Positions 19,298-27,852 are shown, counted from the first letter of the stretch. The stretch is DNA of 64,000 nucleotides from CAMCXE01 sp046347475 (GCA_046347475.1 JAXMGD010000003.1:558001-622000), one strand, 5' to 3'. The notes: a model not told the origin generated them from the letters alone. Translations and numbers: made by a program.

Positions 19298-19825
19298 GTG
19301 CTCGATGTTCAGCGTTTAAAGCACATGATGCAAACCCATCAGGTGGCCAGCCCGCCGGATTTAGTGGGCGTGTGCGCCGAAGAAATTGCCCGCTTGCAAA
19401 CCCGCTTGGGCCTTGTGTTCCCGGCCAGTTACCAGCAATTTTTACTCACCTGCGGCCGCTCGGCCGGGTTGTTATCCCCTTGGGTGGCGTTTTATTTTGA
19501 TGATTTAGTGGAAATTCGTGAAGAATTTAACGAGCGTTTAAGCGAATTAATCGACCCGTTTGAGGTGCCTGCCAATGCGTTGGTATTTGCCCAGGCGGAC
19601 GCTATTTTTGATTATTTCTTTTGCGATGGCAGTGAAGACCCGCCGGTCTATCGTTTGAATTTCCAAACCGAAAACCCCAGCTGCGAGCGCTGTGCAATGA
19701 GTTTTAGTGCTTATTTAGAAGCCCTGGTGCTGGCTTCTGATAAAGAGCAATGGCTGGATGAATTAGGTGAGGATGAAACCTATTGCGATGCCAGAAGTGA
19801 AAACGACGAAGAGAATTTATTGTAA
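19298..19825 (+). CDS. SMI1/KNR4 (SUKH) family protein
   Basis: 175 aa; GTG 19298 preceded by AGAGG. Residues ~20-150 show the SMI1/KNR4 pattern: an N-terminal helix (EEIARLQTRLGLVFPASYQQFLLTCG), followed by a YFDDLVEIREEF segment and a DYFFCDGSEDPPVYRL strand pair. Very acidic C-terminus. SUKH proteins often act as immunity proteins to polymorphic toxins, but no toxin gene is adjacent, so a stand-alone housekeeping role is equally possible. It ends at a perfect hairpin. Confidence 0.75.
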   Translation: MLDVQRLKHMMQTHQVASPPDLVGVCAEEIARLQTRLGLVFPASYQQFLLTCGRSAGLLSPWVAFYFDDLVEIREEFNERLSELIDPFEVPANALVFAQADAIFDYFFCDGSEDPPVYRLNFQTENPSCERCAMSFSAYLEALVLASDKEQWLDELGEDETYCDARSENDEENLL

Positions 19826-19833
19826 ATCCACCG

Positions 19834-19890
19834 CTAATAACCCGGCGATAAAATAGATCTGTGCGATCTATTTTATCGCCGGGTTATTAG
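19834..19890 (+). terminator. Perfect 26-bp-arm hairpin after the SMI1 gene
   Basis: Arms of 26 nt with no mismatch (19834-19859 and 19865-19890) around a 5-nt loop TGTGC, starting 9 bp after the stop codon. The outer part (CTAATAACCCGGCG / CGCCGGGTTATTAG) is the same core as the REP-like family at 25516, 28065 and 30170. The inner part (AAAATAGATC / GATCTATTTT) matches the left end of repeat A. Probably acts as a terminator; it has no T-run but is very stable. Confidence 0.7.
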
Positions 19891-19979
19891 CCTGTAGCGC
19901 ACCCCGCTTTTACCTGCCGCAGCAAAACTGCTAGTGTTAGCGCCCTTTCCTGTTACATATTTTTTAGCCGCTCTCATTT

Positions 19980-20588
19980 ATGTCCACCATCCGCTTGCAC
20001 TGCGCCACTGGCGCCGCTATAGAACCTTATCTTGCCGACCTGGCACGCCTGCGCATTCACGTATTTCGCCACTGGCCCTATTTATACGAGGGCAGTGTGG
20101 ATTATGAGATGCAGTATTTAACAACCTACCTGCGTACGCCGCGCAGTATTTGTGTGATGGCGCAGGTGGATAACGAAATTGTGGGCGCCTCCACCGGTTT
20201 GCCCATAAGTGATGAAACCGCAGAATTTCAAGCGCCGTTTTTATCCGCTGGGTGGGACATTACACGTATATTTTATTTTGGTGAGTCAGTTTTATTGCCG
20301 GAATATAGAAGCCAAGGTATTGGCCATGAATTTTTTAATTATCGCGAGCGCCATGCCGCCTCATTCGGTTGTTTTACCCATACGGCGTTTGCCGCTGTGG
20401 ATCGCCCTTTAGAGCACCCGCTGCGCCCGCTGGATTATCGCGAGCACACAGAATTTTGGCACAAACGCGGTTATAGCCGAGCGAATAATTTAACGATGCG
20501 GTTGAGCTGGCCGGAAGTCGGGCAAACCCAGCCAACCGAAAAACCGCTAACCTTTTGGCTGCGGCCTAATGTTTTAACCGCGAGCTAA
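19980..20588 (+). CDS. GNAT-family N-acetyltransferase
   Basis: 202 aa, ATG 19980. The GNAT core is visible: early strand/helix (LADLARLRIHVFRHWPYLYEG), substrate strand (ICVMAQVDNEIVGASTGLPI), then the acetyl-CoA loop region FYFGESVLLPEYRSQGIGHEFFNYRERHA, with the RSQGIG variant of the (R/Q)xxGxG/A motif. The next gene, a nitrilase-type hydrolase, starts 3 nt after its stop. GNAT and carbon-nitrogen hydrolase domains occur fused in other bacteria, so the two probably act on the same small nitrogen compound. Substrate unknown. Confidence 0.85.
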   Translation: MSTIRLHCATGAAIEPYLADLARLRIHVFRHWPYLYEGSVDYEMQYLTTYLRTPRSICVMAQVDNEIVGASTGLPISDETAEFQAPFLSAGWDITRIFYFGESVLLPEYRSQGIGHEFFNYRERHAASFGCFTHTAFAAVDRPLEHPLRPLDYREHTEFWHKRGYSRANNLTMRLSWPEVGQTQPTEKPLTFWLRPNVLTAS

Positions 20589-20591
20589 TTT

Positions 20592-21458
20592 ATGCGCGTT
20601 GCCGCCTGCCAATATCCGCTGGAAACCCTCGCAAGCTTCGATGCGTTTGCTCATAAACAAAGCCTTATTCTGCACCAGGCGAAACAGCAGGGCGCACAAA
20701 TAGCAGTATTGCCTGAATATTTGGCGTTGGAACTCGCAGGCTTTATGCCTGCATCGACGCGCACAGATTTAGCCGCCTCACTCTATGCACTGCAAAATTA
20801 TTGGCCGCAATGGCAGGCCTTGTATCAGCAATTAGCGCAGCAATTAAATCTGTGGATTTGTGCGGGCACATTTTTAGTGGCTGCTGAAGCGGGGCGTTAT
20901 TTTAATCGCGCCGGATTATTCTCGCCCCAGGGCGCGGTTGTTTGGCAGGATAAAATGCAATTAACCGGCTTTGAAAAAACCAGCGGTATTATTGTGCCCG
21001 GTAGGCAATTACAGGTGTGGCAAACGCAGGCGCTAAGCCTTGGTATTGCGGTGTGTTACGACTGCGAATTTCCACTGGCTGTGCGCGCCCAGCGCGAAGC
21101 CGGGGCGCAATTAATTTTAGTGCCTAGCTGCACGGATACACTAGCCGGTGCCAACCGCGTGCGCATCGGTTGCCAGGCGCGCGCGTTGGAAAATCGCCTC
21201 AGCCTCGCCTGTGCAACTACTGCGGGCCAATTAGCCTGGAGCCCGGCCTTGGATATTAATACCGGCGAGGCCGCCATTGTGGTGCCTATGGATATAGGCT
21301 TGCCTGATGACGGCATAGCGGCACGCAGCAGTGGCGATAATATTTGGGCGATTGCTGATATTGATTTTGCCTATTTGCGAGCACCTGCGGCTTCACAAGT
21401 GGCGGTGGATGTTGATTGGCCCTTGCAAACACTGCGCGCTGAGTGTGCTTTTATTTGA
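20592..21458 (+). CDS. Carbon-nitrogen hydrolase (nitrilase superfamily)
   Basis: 288 aa, ATG 20592, only 3 nt after the GNAT stop. The catalytic Glu-Lys-Cys triad is intact: E42 in VLPEYLALE, K121 in WQDKMQLTGFE and C155 in GIAVCYDCEFP. The length is normal for a single-domain amidohydrolase. It cleaves a non-peptide C-N bond of an amide or nitrile; the substrate cannot be read from sequence. Translation is almost certainly coupled to the upstream acetyltransferase. Confidence 0.9.
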   Translation: MRVAACQYPLETLASFDAFAHKQSLILHQAKQQGAQIAVLPEYLALELAGFMPASTRTDLAASLYALQNYWPQWQALYQQLAQQLNLWICAGTFLVAAEAGRYFNRAGLFSPQGAVVWQDKMQLTGFEKTSGIIVPGRQLQVWQTQALSLGIAVCYDCEFPLAVRAQREAGAQLILVPSCTDTLAGANRVRIGCQARALENRLSLACATTAGQLAWSPALDINTGEAAIVVPMDIGLPDDGIAARSSGDNIWAIADIDFAYLRAPAASQVAVDVDWPLQTLRAECAFI

Positions 21459-21608
21459 GCGAGCGAATAAAAAATTAATTAGCCTGAGTGTAGAGCGTTG
21501 CGCCGGGTTTATTCGCTTTATGTTGTAAAAGGCTTGCGGGCGAAAATATCAGTGAATTTATTGCTGTGTGTTGCAGGCATGCGCAAATAACTAGGCGGTT
21601 AACCATCT

Positions 21609-21914
21609 GTGTCAAATCCACTCTCACATGAAATGCTTTACTTGGCGCTAAGCCAAATTCCTCCGGGCTGCGTTATTACTTATGGCGAGCTGGCACGCCG
21701 AGCGGGTATGCCCAATGGCGCCCGCCAGGTGGGGCGCCTGTTGGCGCAATTACCGGCTGGCTCTCAATTACCCTGGCACCGCGTAGTGAATGCGCAGGGC
21801 AAACTGTCTTTTCCGCCCGATTCTGCTGCATTTAATACTCAAAAAGAATTGCTGGAACAGGAGGGAGTGCAATTTTTGCGCGGGAAAATTAAATTATCTG
21901 TTTATGGGGTGTGA
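21609..21914 (+). CDS. Alkyltransferase-like (Atl) DNA-repair protein
   Basis: 101 aa, GTG 21609. It matches the C-terminal DNA-binding domain of O6-alkylguanine-DNA alkyltransferase: ALSQIPPGCVITYGELARRAGMPNGARQVGR, with an arginine-finger candidate at R39. In the active-site motif the Cys of PCHRV is replaced by Trp: LPWHRVVN, W56. This is the defining feature of Atl proteins, which bind O6-alkylguanine without transferring the alkyl group and hand the lesion to nucleotide excision repair. Single-gene unit. Confidence 0.9.
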   Translation: MSNPLSHEMLYLALSQIPPGCVITYGELARRAGMPNGARQVGRLLAQLPAGSQLPWHRVVNAQGKLSFPPDSAAFNTQKELLEQEGVQFLRGKIKLSVYGV

Positions 21915-21995
21915 TGGATGCGTTAATGCTCCAATTGAGGGCCACCATGTTGAGTTTAGATGCTGCAGGATAGTGTGGCTAATAGCTGGATGAAT

Positions 21996-22886
21996 CTAAT
22001 TAAGCGCTTTTTCCGCACGCAAACGCGCCACCATTAAATCCACAAAACTGCGCACCTTGGCTGAGGCGTAGCGGCCCTCGCGGTGAACAATATGCACAGG
22101 CAGCGGCGCGCTTTCATACTCGCTTAATAAAATCTGTAATTCGCCGCGTGTTAATTGCGCCGCTACTTGATAGGACATTTGCCGCACTATGCCAAAGCCT
22201 GCCACGGCTGCATCTATAGCGGCTTCATTCGTTGTAATGCTCAGGCGCGATTTAATCCGAATGGATTTAGCCTGATTAAATTTCCATTCGCTGGTGGGGT
22301 TTACACTGCTGGCGGAAATAATACAGTGTTCTGATAATGCTTCCGGTGTCAGCGGTGCATTATGCTTAGCAATATAAGCGGGTGCGGCACATACCACTCG
22401 GCGCACGCTGCCTACTTTAATTGCGCGCATGCTCGAATCACCCAGCTCACCGATGCGAATCCCTACATCCAAACCCTCTTCCAATAAATTTACCATCCGA
22501 TCTAAATAGAGCGCACTTACTTCCATTTTGGGGTAAGTATTTAAATATTCGAGCACGTAAGGCAATACAAATAAACGGCCAAATAATACGGGTGCCGTTA
22601 TGGCCAGATGCCCGCTAGGTTCGCCATTGATGCCTGCTGCGGCTTCATCCGCTGCTGTTAAATCAGCCAATATGCGTTTGGCATCCTCTAAATAACCCTT
22701 GCCCGCATCGGTTACACGTACATAACGGGTGGTGCGGGTGAGTAATTTTACGCCTAAACGCGCTTCTAAATCGGCCACTGCACGGGTCGCTACGGGCGGT
22801 GAAATGCCTAATTTGCGGGCACCCGCTGCAAAGCCTTCAGTGTCGGCCACGGCAACGAACACCTGCAACTCGGTAAATCGGTCCAT
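21996..22886 (-). CDS. LysR-family transcriptional regulator
   Basis: 296 aa from ATG 22886 with GGAG upstream; a TTG four codons earlier is less likely. N-terminal winged helix (residues 1-60): FTELQVFVAVADTEGFAAGARKLGISPPVATRAVADLEARLGVKLLTRTTR. A periplasmic-binding-like effector domain occupies ~90-290. It resembles the DNA-binding-domain class that represses or activates a divergently transcribed neighbour. It faces the AhpD-like/PNPOx-like pair across 147 bp, the usual LysR layout, so those genes are the likely targets. Effector unknown. Confidence 0.92.
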   Translation of the reverse strand: MDRFTELQVFVAVADTEGFAAGARKLGISPPVATRAVADLEARLGVKLLTRTTRYVRVTDAGKGYLEDAKRILADLTAADEAAAGINGEPSGHLAITAPVLFGRLFVLPYVLEYLNTYPKMEVSALYLDRMVNLLEEGLDVGIRIGELGDSSMRAIKVGSVRRVVCAAPAYIAKHNAPLTPEALSEHCIISASSVNPTSEWKFNQAKSIRIKSRLSITTNEAAIDAAVAGFGIVRQMSYQVAAQLTRGELQILLSEYESAPLPVHIVHREGRYASAKVRSFVDLMVARLRAEKALN

Positions 22887-22900
22887 AGGTGGCTCCAATA

Positions 22901-22917
22901 ATTTCTATTTTAGAAAT
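22901..22917. promoter_or_regulatory. Candidate operator in the LysR/AhpD divergent region
   Basis: ATTTCT (22901-22906) and AGAAAT (22912-22917) form a perfect 6-bp inverted repeat with a 5-bp spacer, just upstream of the LysR start. AT-rich dyads here are common LysR autoregulatory sites, but T-N11-A spacing was not convincingly found. Low confidence. Confidence 0.3.
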
Positions 22918-23033
22918 AATCAATTGTGTTTGGCGATTATTCTTCAGGCTGATGGGGTTTGGCAAGATGGCCTCACTCGCTAAGCAACACCTAGCGAACA
23001 TCCAACCGACATACCTATTGATGAGGAACCACC

Positions 23034-23579
23034 ATGAGCCGTTTAACCATTCCCAGCATTGAAACATCGCCCGCCGCTTCTTTACCCCTTTTGGACGCCG
23101 TTAAAAAACAATTGGGTGTAGTGCCCAATTTAATGAAATTAGTTGGCAACAGCCCTGCGGCTTTAGAAGGCTATTTAAGCCTGAACGGCGCGTTGGCCAA
23201 AGGCTCAATCGGCGCAAAAACCGGCGAGCGTATAGCCTTGGCAATTGCCGAAATTAACCGCTGCGATTATTGCCTTTCCGCGCACACCTATTTGGCGACC
23301 CATGTTGCCAAATTAGACAGCGCTGAAATTACCGCCAATCGCCAAGGCACCTCGGGCGATGCCAAAGCCGACGCCGCCGTGCGTTTTGCCGCAAGGGTTG
23401 CGAAGCAGCGCGGTTTGGTGTCTGACGCGACGGTCGATGAGGTAAAAAAAGCCGGTTTTAACGACGCGCAGATTGTTGAAATTGTCTTGCATGTGGCGCT
23501 TAACACGCTGACTAATTATGTTAATTCGGTGGCGCAAACGGATATTGATTTTCCAGTCGTTACGGCCTTCGCTCAATAG
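23034..23579 (+). CDS. AhpD-like / carboxymuconolactone decarboxylase family protein
   Basis: 181 aa, ATG 23034 with GAGGAA upstream. Contains the AhpD redox motif NRCDYCLSAHTYL (C77, C80, H84) within an all-helical fold. 'Peroxidase-related' AhpD-like enzymes use the CxxC pair to reduce peroxides or alkylhydroperoxides, but many have other roles. Followed after 98 bp by the PNPOx-like gene on the same strand and faced by a LysR gene. Together they suggest an oxidant- or electrophile-responsive unit. Confidence 0.88.
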   Translation: MSRLTIPSIETSPAASLPLLDAVKKQLGVVPNLMKLVGNSPAALEGYLSLNGALAKGSIGAKTGERIALAIAEINRCDYCLSAHTYLATHVAKLDSAEITANRQGTSGDAKADAAVRFAARVAKQRGLVSDATVDEVKKAGFNDAQIVEIVLHVALNTLTNYVNSVAQTDIDFPVVTAFAQ

Positions 23580-23677
23580 ATACGCCTACGGCCCGCATTG
23601 CGCGGGCCATTTTATTTTAGCCAAGTAATTACAAGGCTTTTAGTCTTCTTATATTTTTTAACAGTTGGAGGCAGGGT

Positions 23678-24289
23678 ATGGCGCGGGCATTTGCCGATAT
23701 TACATTTACCCCCAGCGTAAAAGCGGCGCAAACTTTATATGGTAGCCGCGCCGCTAATCGCGGTTTTGAATTGGCTGCTGATGCGCGCAATTGCCTGAGC
23801 CCATGGGAAGCAGACTATATAGCCTCACGCGATAGCTTTTATCAAGCGACTGTGGGTGAAAACGGCTGGCCTTATGTACAACATCGCGGCGGGCCTGCCG
23901 GGTTTGTTAAGGTATTTGACGAGCGCACACTAGGCTACGCCGATTTTCGCGGTAACCGCCAATATATTAGTGTGGGCAATTTGAATGCGAACGATCGCAT
24001 CAGCTTAATTTTTATGGATTATGCCCAGCAGCGCCGCTTAAAAATTTGGGGGCGTGCACAGCTGGTGCATGAAGAGGATAACCCGCAATTAATAGCTGCA
24101 TTGCAAGACCCAGCCTACCGCGCACCTGTTGAGCGGGTAGTTATTATTCAGGTGGAAGCCTATGAATGGAACTGCCCGCAACACATTACACCGCGTTATA
24201 CCGAGTCGGAAATAAATCAGTTGGTTGAGTCCTTGCGGGAGGAAAATAACCAGCTCAAAAATCAATTAACACAACTATCGCCGAGCTAA
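23678..24289 (+). CDS. Pyridoxamine 5'-phosphate oxidase-like FMN-binding protein
   Basis: 203 aa, ATG 23678 with GGAGG at good spacing. The split-barrel pattern is visible: FIASRDSFYQATV-like 'DYIASRDSFYQATVGENGWPYVQHRGGPAGFVKV', then 'LGYADFRGNRQYISVGNLNANDRISLIFMDYAQQRRLKIWGRAQL'. The C-terminus is a short coiled coil (SLREENNQLKNQLTQL). Such proteins bind flavin and are often general reductases rather than true PdxH. Probably co-regulated with the AhpD-like gene. Confidence 0.85.
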   Translation: MARAFADITFTPSVKAAQTLYGSRAANRGFELAADARNCLSPWEADYIASRDSFYQATVGENGWPYVQHRGGPAGFVKVFDERTLGYADFRGNRQYISVGNLNANDRISLIFMDYAQQRRLKIWGRAQLVHEEDNPQLIAALQDPAYRAPVERVVIIQVEAYEWNCPQHITPRYTESEINQLVESLREENNQLKNQLTQLSPS

Positions 24290-24293
24290 GCGG

Positions 24294-24362
24294 CAGTTTT
24301 TAAGTTGCGGTTTTGTGGAATACTTTTGCGCAGCAAAACCACAAACTGCGACTTAAAAACTG
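24294..24362 (+). terminator. Long imperfect hairpin after the PNPOx-like gene
   Basis: Arms 24294-24318 and 24339-24362 (CAGTTTTTAAGT...TTTGTGG pairing with CCACAAA...ACTTAAAAACTG) have two mismatches and one bulge. The loop has its own TTTTGC/GCAAAA stem. A further small dyad, GCACAC AAA GTGTGC, lies just beyond. Likely terminator. Confidence 0.55.
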
Positions 24363-25021
24363 TCCAGCACACAAAGTGTGCGAGCTTCAGCGACTTGTTA
24401 TATGAACACAAACTCGCCGCAGCGACCAAGCTTAAACCAAAGACTTGCAAAATAATATAAACCCACTACAACGCAAAAAGATTGCTGCGATAAAATTGAA
24501 AACTATGTTGGGCTTACTAGACCGATGCGAAAAATAGAAAAACGCAGAAGCCAATAATTTTTTTTAAACCAGCTAGGTGTGAACCTTTCAACGAAGCGCG
24601 TTGTAATTTCAATAGTAAACGATACTAGCCCAACTTTAACGGGTTCCTCAAGAGCAACGAGAAATGAACGCTGCGCAACTATTAACTAAATTTTCACACG
24701 TTTTCGCTAAACCAAATTAACAACGATATTTCCTTGCTTGCGCTAACTCAACAGACTTTAACTTATAACACAGTTGCCAACAGCGCCACCAAAAACACAT
24801 GGTTAACGGGCAGGTGTCGCTCGAACCAATTTGCCGGTGGTGGCATTAAAACTGCAGAATCAACGGCTAGCCGAGGCGCCAGGGCCAACGCCGTTATTCG
24901 CGATACCAGCAGCTGTTTTATAGTCTTAATTGCGCCGTTGTTAAATTGCACAGAATGGTTTTGTTAAAAACCGTTCTTTTTTGCCTGCACCTTAAAAATT
25001 AAATGACCCGAGGAACTAATT
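24363..25021. other. Intergenic, no gene supported
   Basis: About 660 bp, AT-rich. Short frames at 24734-24967 and 24763-24951 have no ribosome site and no recognisable similarity. Nothing else could be recognised apart from the ribosome site of the next gene (GAGGAACTAATT before 25022). Confidence 0.45.
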
Positions 25022-25498
25022 ATGTCAATTGTAGAATCGCGCCCACCCCTGCCACCTTTCAATCAAGTAACCGCCATACAAAAAGTGCGCGCGGCGGAGG
25101 ATGGCTGGAATAGTCGCAACCCGCAAAAAGTAGCCCTGGCCTATACCCCCGATAGCCAATGGCGCAACCGCGATGTGTTTTTAAATGGTCGTGCCGAAAT
25201 CGAAGCATTCCTCACACAAAAATGGGCCAGGGAGCATGAATATAGATTAATTAAAGAGTTGTGGGCGCTTGAGGAAAATCGCATTGCCGTGCGTTTTGCG
25301 TATGAATGGCACAATGATGAAGGTCAGTGGTTTCGCTCTTATGGCAATGAAAATTGGCAGTTTGATAGAAATGGCTTAATGCAAAAGCGTTATGCGAGCA
25401 TTAATGACTTGGTCATTAGTGAAAAAGAGCGAAAATTCCATTGGCCCCAAGGGGGCAGGCCGGATGAGCATGTGAGTTTAAGTGAGTTGGGTTTATAA
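25022..25498 (+). CDS. DUF1348 / NTF2-like (SnoaL-type) protein
   Basis: 158 aa, ATG 25022 with GAGGAA upstream. An NTF2-like cone fold is suggested by AIQKVRAAEDGWNSRNPQKVALAYTPDSQWRNRDVFLNGRAEIEAFL and the strands RIAVRFAYEWHNDEGQWFRSYGNENWQF. It matches the DUF1348 family, which is widespread and of unknown enzymatic role. Stand-alone gene. Confidence 0.85.
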   Translation: MSIVESRPPLPPFNQVTAIQKVRAAEDGWNSRNPQKVALAYTPDSQWRNRDVFLNGRAEIEAFLTQKWAREHEYRLIKELWALEENRIAVRFAYEWHNDEGQWFRSYGNENWQFDRNGLMQKRYASINDLVISEKERKFHWPQGGRPDEHVSLSELGL

Positions 25499-25515
25499 CT
25501 GAGTGGAGTATTTAA

Positions 25516-25551
25516 TTATTAACCCGGCACTAAATTCTGCCGGATTAATAA
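25516..25551. repeat. REP-like palindrome
   Basis: TTATTAACCCGGCACTAAAT followed by TCTGCCGGATTAATAA: a 36-bp inverted repeat just after the DUF1348 gene. It belongs to the same family as 28065-28100 and 30170-30204, and shares its core with 217 and 19834. Confidence 0.75.
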
Positions 25552-25940
25552 GAGCGTGTGTTATTTGCTCTTTATCATTAAATCCTAGCAGGTTTAGGCA
25601 GTATGCGTTCCCACGCTGGGCGTGGGTATGAGGGGTTAAATTTCCATTCGGTGGTAGGGGCTGCTCAACTAGGGCATCAACTTCGGGGCTTGGTTCGAAG
25701 ACCGAACTACCCGCCCTTGACCAATTCAAATCAAAGCTGTGTTGACATGGGTGTCTTGATTGTTGTTTAAAATTCAAACTGATGCATAATTTAATGGGGC
25801 ATATTTGAAGTGCCTAAGTCCAGGGCGGGTAATCCTGGTGCATCTATTTTTTGGGTTAAAATTTTTGCTTTTTGCAACTATCTCCCACTCAGTTGTCAGG
25901 CCAAAGACTACTACCTAGGCGCCCTCAATGAATGCACATT
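25552..25940. other. Intergenic, no gene supported
   Basis: No ribosome-site-backed frame. A short dyad, CCCACGC TGG GCGTGGG, lies near 25605-25621. The only open frame (25493-25777, minus) is made of repeat sequence. Confidence 0.45.
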
Positions 25941-26010
25941 ATTTCAGGTACGCCGTGAATACATCCCATTAGGCCCGTCAAAAAGATCCCTCTTTTTGAC
26001 GGTCTGAAAT
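25941..26010 (-). repeat. Intergenic repeat B, copy 2 (inverted)
   Basis: 70 bp, reverse complement of the element at 386-456, again bounded by ATTTCAG and CTGAAAT. An internal perfect dyad, CGTCAAAAAGA...TCTTTTTGACG type, flanks GATCCC. Lies at the 3' side of the lipoprotein gene that ends at 26088 and may serve as its terminator. Confidence 0.7.
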
Positions 26011-26087
26011 GATGTGTATTCACTGCATCCATTCAGCTAGTAACTGCAATATCAGGACGCTCTAAACTGGCTTCAATAACTGGGGCT

Positions 26088-27791
26088 CTATTGTAAGTTT
26101 TCCAGAGTATGAAATGGTATGTTTTTCGAGTTTATAAGGTTGGCCTCTGCTTGTTGATCGTAATTTGATAGGTCTAAGTCATTCCATAAAATGCCGCCAG
26201 TACCATCTTTGTCAATAAAAAATTCATCGCCCAAATGCGTTATATCTCGTAAGTAATCTATTGGCTCCCATTTTTTGTCGTGGTACCTGCCAACTTGGCC
26301 TCGTTCATCAAGCAGGTAGATGTCGCCCTGAAAAAGATGAATTGCGATTAATCCATAATCAAAAGGGATCGACTCTAAGATTGTGTTGCGTACGATCGGT
26401 TGGACCGCATTGGTACTGTCCATCCCATATTCAATAATGCCTGGTAAACCGCTATTTAAAACATAACCTATCTTGGATGGCGAAATTTTGCCATTTGCTG
26501 CAAAGCCATAAGCCTTAACATCGCTCAGGCTAAAACTGGTCGAATCGATATAATCAAAAGAGTTTATGCTTCTTTTATACTGAAGTTTACCTGATAGCTG
26601 CCCAGACCAAGACAGCTCAGGCGATACTCCGTAGTCAGAAATGGTTGTGTATTCACCATCCCTGGCGCCTATCGTATAAAACGAGTCACTTAAGGTGCCT
26701 GGCTGCCATCGAATTTTCGCCTCCCATATGCCATCGTGGTTCAGACCGTTAATGCGCTCTATATTGTTGGCCGTGTAAAAATAGCGTTCAGTGTAATAGG
26801 TGCCAGGAAGAATAGGCGATTTTGTTTGATCTTTATAAGGCAATCTATAGGTGCCATTGCTATTTAGAGTAAGAAGATCAAGCGTGCCGTCGAGGTACAA
26901 ACTAATCACTCTGCCATCGCCTAAATAAGCCATGTCTTTTATCTCGGCAAGCGGCCTGTGAAGTTTAAATGCAAAGCCCAGTTTTCGAGGCTTAGGATTT
27001 ACGATCGCAATATTGTCATCGCGGACAATAATCGTATCGTTGTCGAATGTCTTAATTATTTTTGCCCACTGGCTGCTGGGTATAATGAATAGGACTTTCT
27101 CTGCTTGGTTGCTAATCCGTGTGTTTTTGATAGTTCGGGTGACCGTAAATCGCAGTTTGGTGACTTCAGTAACCATTGGTGCAGTAAATTGTACCGCGCG
27201 ACCTGATAGTTGAGTGAGCGTAACTGCTGGACCTTCATTTTGTTGCCAGCTGAACTCGGCCCCTCCTGCTTCAATAGCCTCCAGAAGGGTATTCTGGCTT
27301 GCGGATAAGATTTTTTCAGCCCCCCCTTTAATGGTCTCGGTAGGCCCTGCGGTCAATGCAGTTGGGTAGATAATCCTTGCTTCGCTTACCGTTTGACGGC
27401 TGTAGTTATTGTTATCGTTCCAAACGAATTTAATTCTAATGGCTACTGCCGCTTGAGCGCTTGCAAGCGGTGGGGCCTCAATAGGAATAACGACCTGAGG
27501 AGAGGTTGGGTCTAATTTTAACGGGTTTAAGTTGATCTTTTGGAAGGAATTGGATGCATTATCAGTGTAAAAATAAAGATCGCCTGTTGCAGAAAAACTC
27601 TCTGGACCGGATAGATGTAATTTTATTTCAGTGGGTTCACCCATGACGAAATATTTCGGCGCCTCTATGGCAATTAGGCCTGGCGCCGGTGGATCGAAAG
27701 GAATATCTACAACCTCTTTGGGTTCCCCTTTACAAGCTGTTAACAGGAGTGCCCACGCGCAAAGGCATAAAACGTTCAGTATGGTTCTCAT
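26088..27791 (-). CDS. Hypothetical lipoprotein with Ig-like/propeller-like body
   Basis: 567 aa, ATG 27791. Lipoprotein signal MRTILNVLCLCAWALLLTAC with lipobox LTAC, C20. After an N-terminal beta-rich segment (GLIAIEAPKYFVMGEPTEIKLHLSG) and a PKD-like part (SWQQNEGPAVTLTQLSGRAVQFTAP), the C-terminal half has repeated short WD/kelch-like blades such as DMAYLGDGRVISLYLDG and YYTERYFYTANNIERINGLNHDG. No enzyme motif is seen. It is divergent from another lipoprotein; both have the same 16-bp palindrome upstream, so they are probably controlled together. Confidence 0.7.
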   Translation of the reverse strand: MRTILNVLCLCAWALLLTACKGEPKEVVDIPFDPPAPGLIAIEAPKYFVMGEPTEIKLHLSGPESFSATGDLYFYTDNASNSFQKINLNPLKLDPTSPQVVIPIEAPPLASAQAAVAIRIKFVWNDNNNYSRQTVSEARIIYPTALTAGPTETIKGGAEKILSASQNTLLEAIEAGGAEFSWQQNEGPAVTLTQLSGRAVQFTAPMVTEVTKLRFTVTRTIKNTRISNQAEKVLFIIPSSQWAKIIKTFDNDTIIVRDDNIAIVNPKPRKLGFAFKLHRPLAEIKDMAYLGDGRVISLYLDGTLDLLTLNSNGTYRLPYKDQTKSPILPGTYYTERYFYTANNIERINGLNHDGIWEAKIRWQPGTLSDSFYTIGARDGEYTTISDYGVSPELSWSGQLSGKLQYKRSINSFDYIDSTSFSLSDVKAYGFAANGKISPSKIGYVLNSGLPGIIEYGMDSTNAVQPIVRNTILESIPFDYGLIAIHLFQGDIYLLDERGQVGRYHDKKWEPIDYLRDITHLGDEFFIDKDGTGGILWNDLDLSNYDQQAEANLINSKNIPFHTLENLQ

Positions 27792-27852
27792 ATTGCGGCC
27801 CTATCGCAATCCCTAAAAACCTTAAAGTACGGCAATTAATGGCTTATGTCTG

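Noticed and set aside
19298..19825. SMI1/KNR4 gene as part of a polymorphic toxin-immunity locus
   Set aside because: No toxin, Rhs or CdiA gene nearby; neighbours are unrelated metabolic genes.
24270..24410. attC-like integron site (long imperfect palindrome ending near GTTATAT)
   Set aside because: Neither outer core box fits RYYYAAC/GTTRRRY and the outer parts are not complementary; a plain hairpin explains it.
24734..24967. Short overlapping frames on both strands in the 24.4-25.0 kb gap
   Set aside because: No ribosome sites, no recognisable domains, unlikely codon use.
25493..25777. 94-aa minus-strand frame
   Set aside because: Runs through the REP-like palindrome and has no ribosome site or recognisable similarity.
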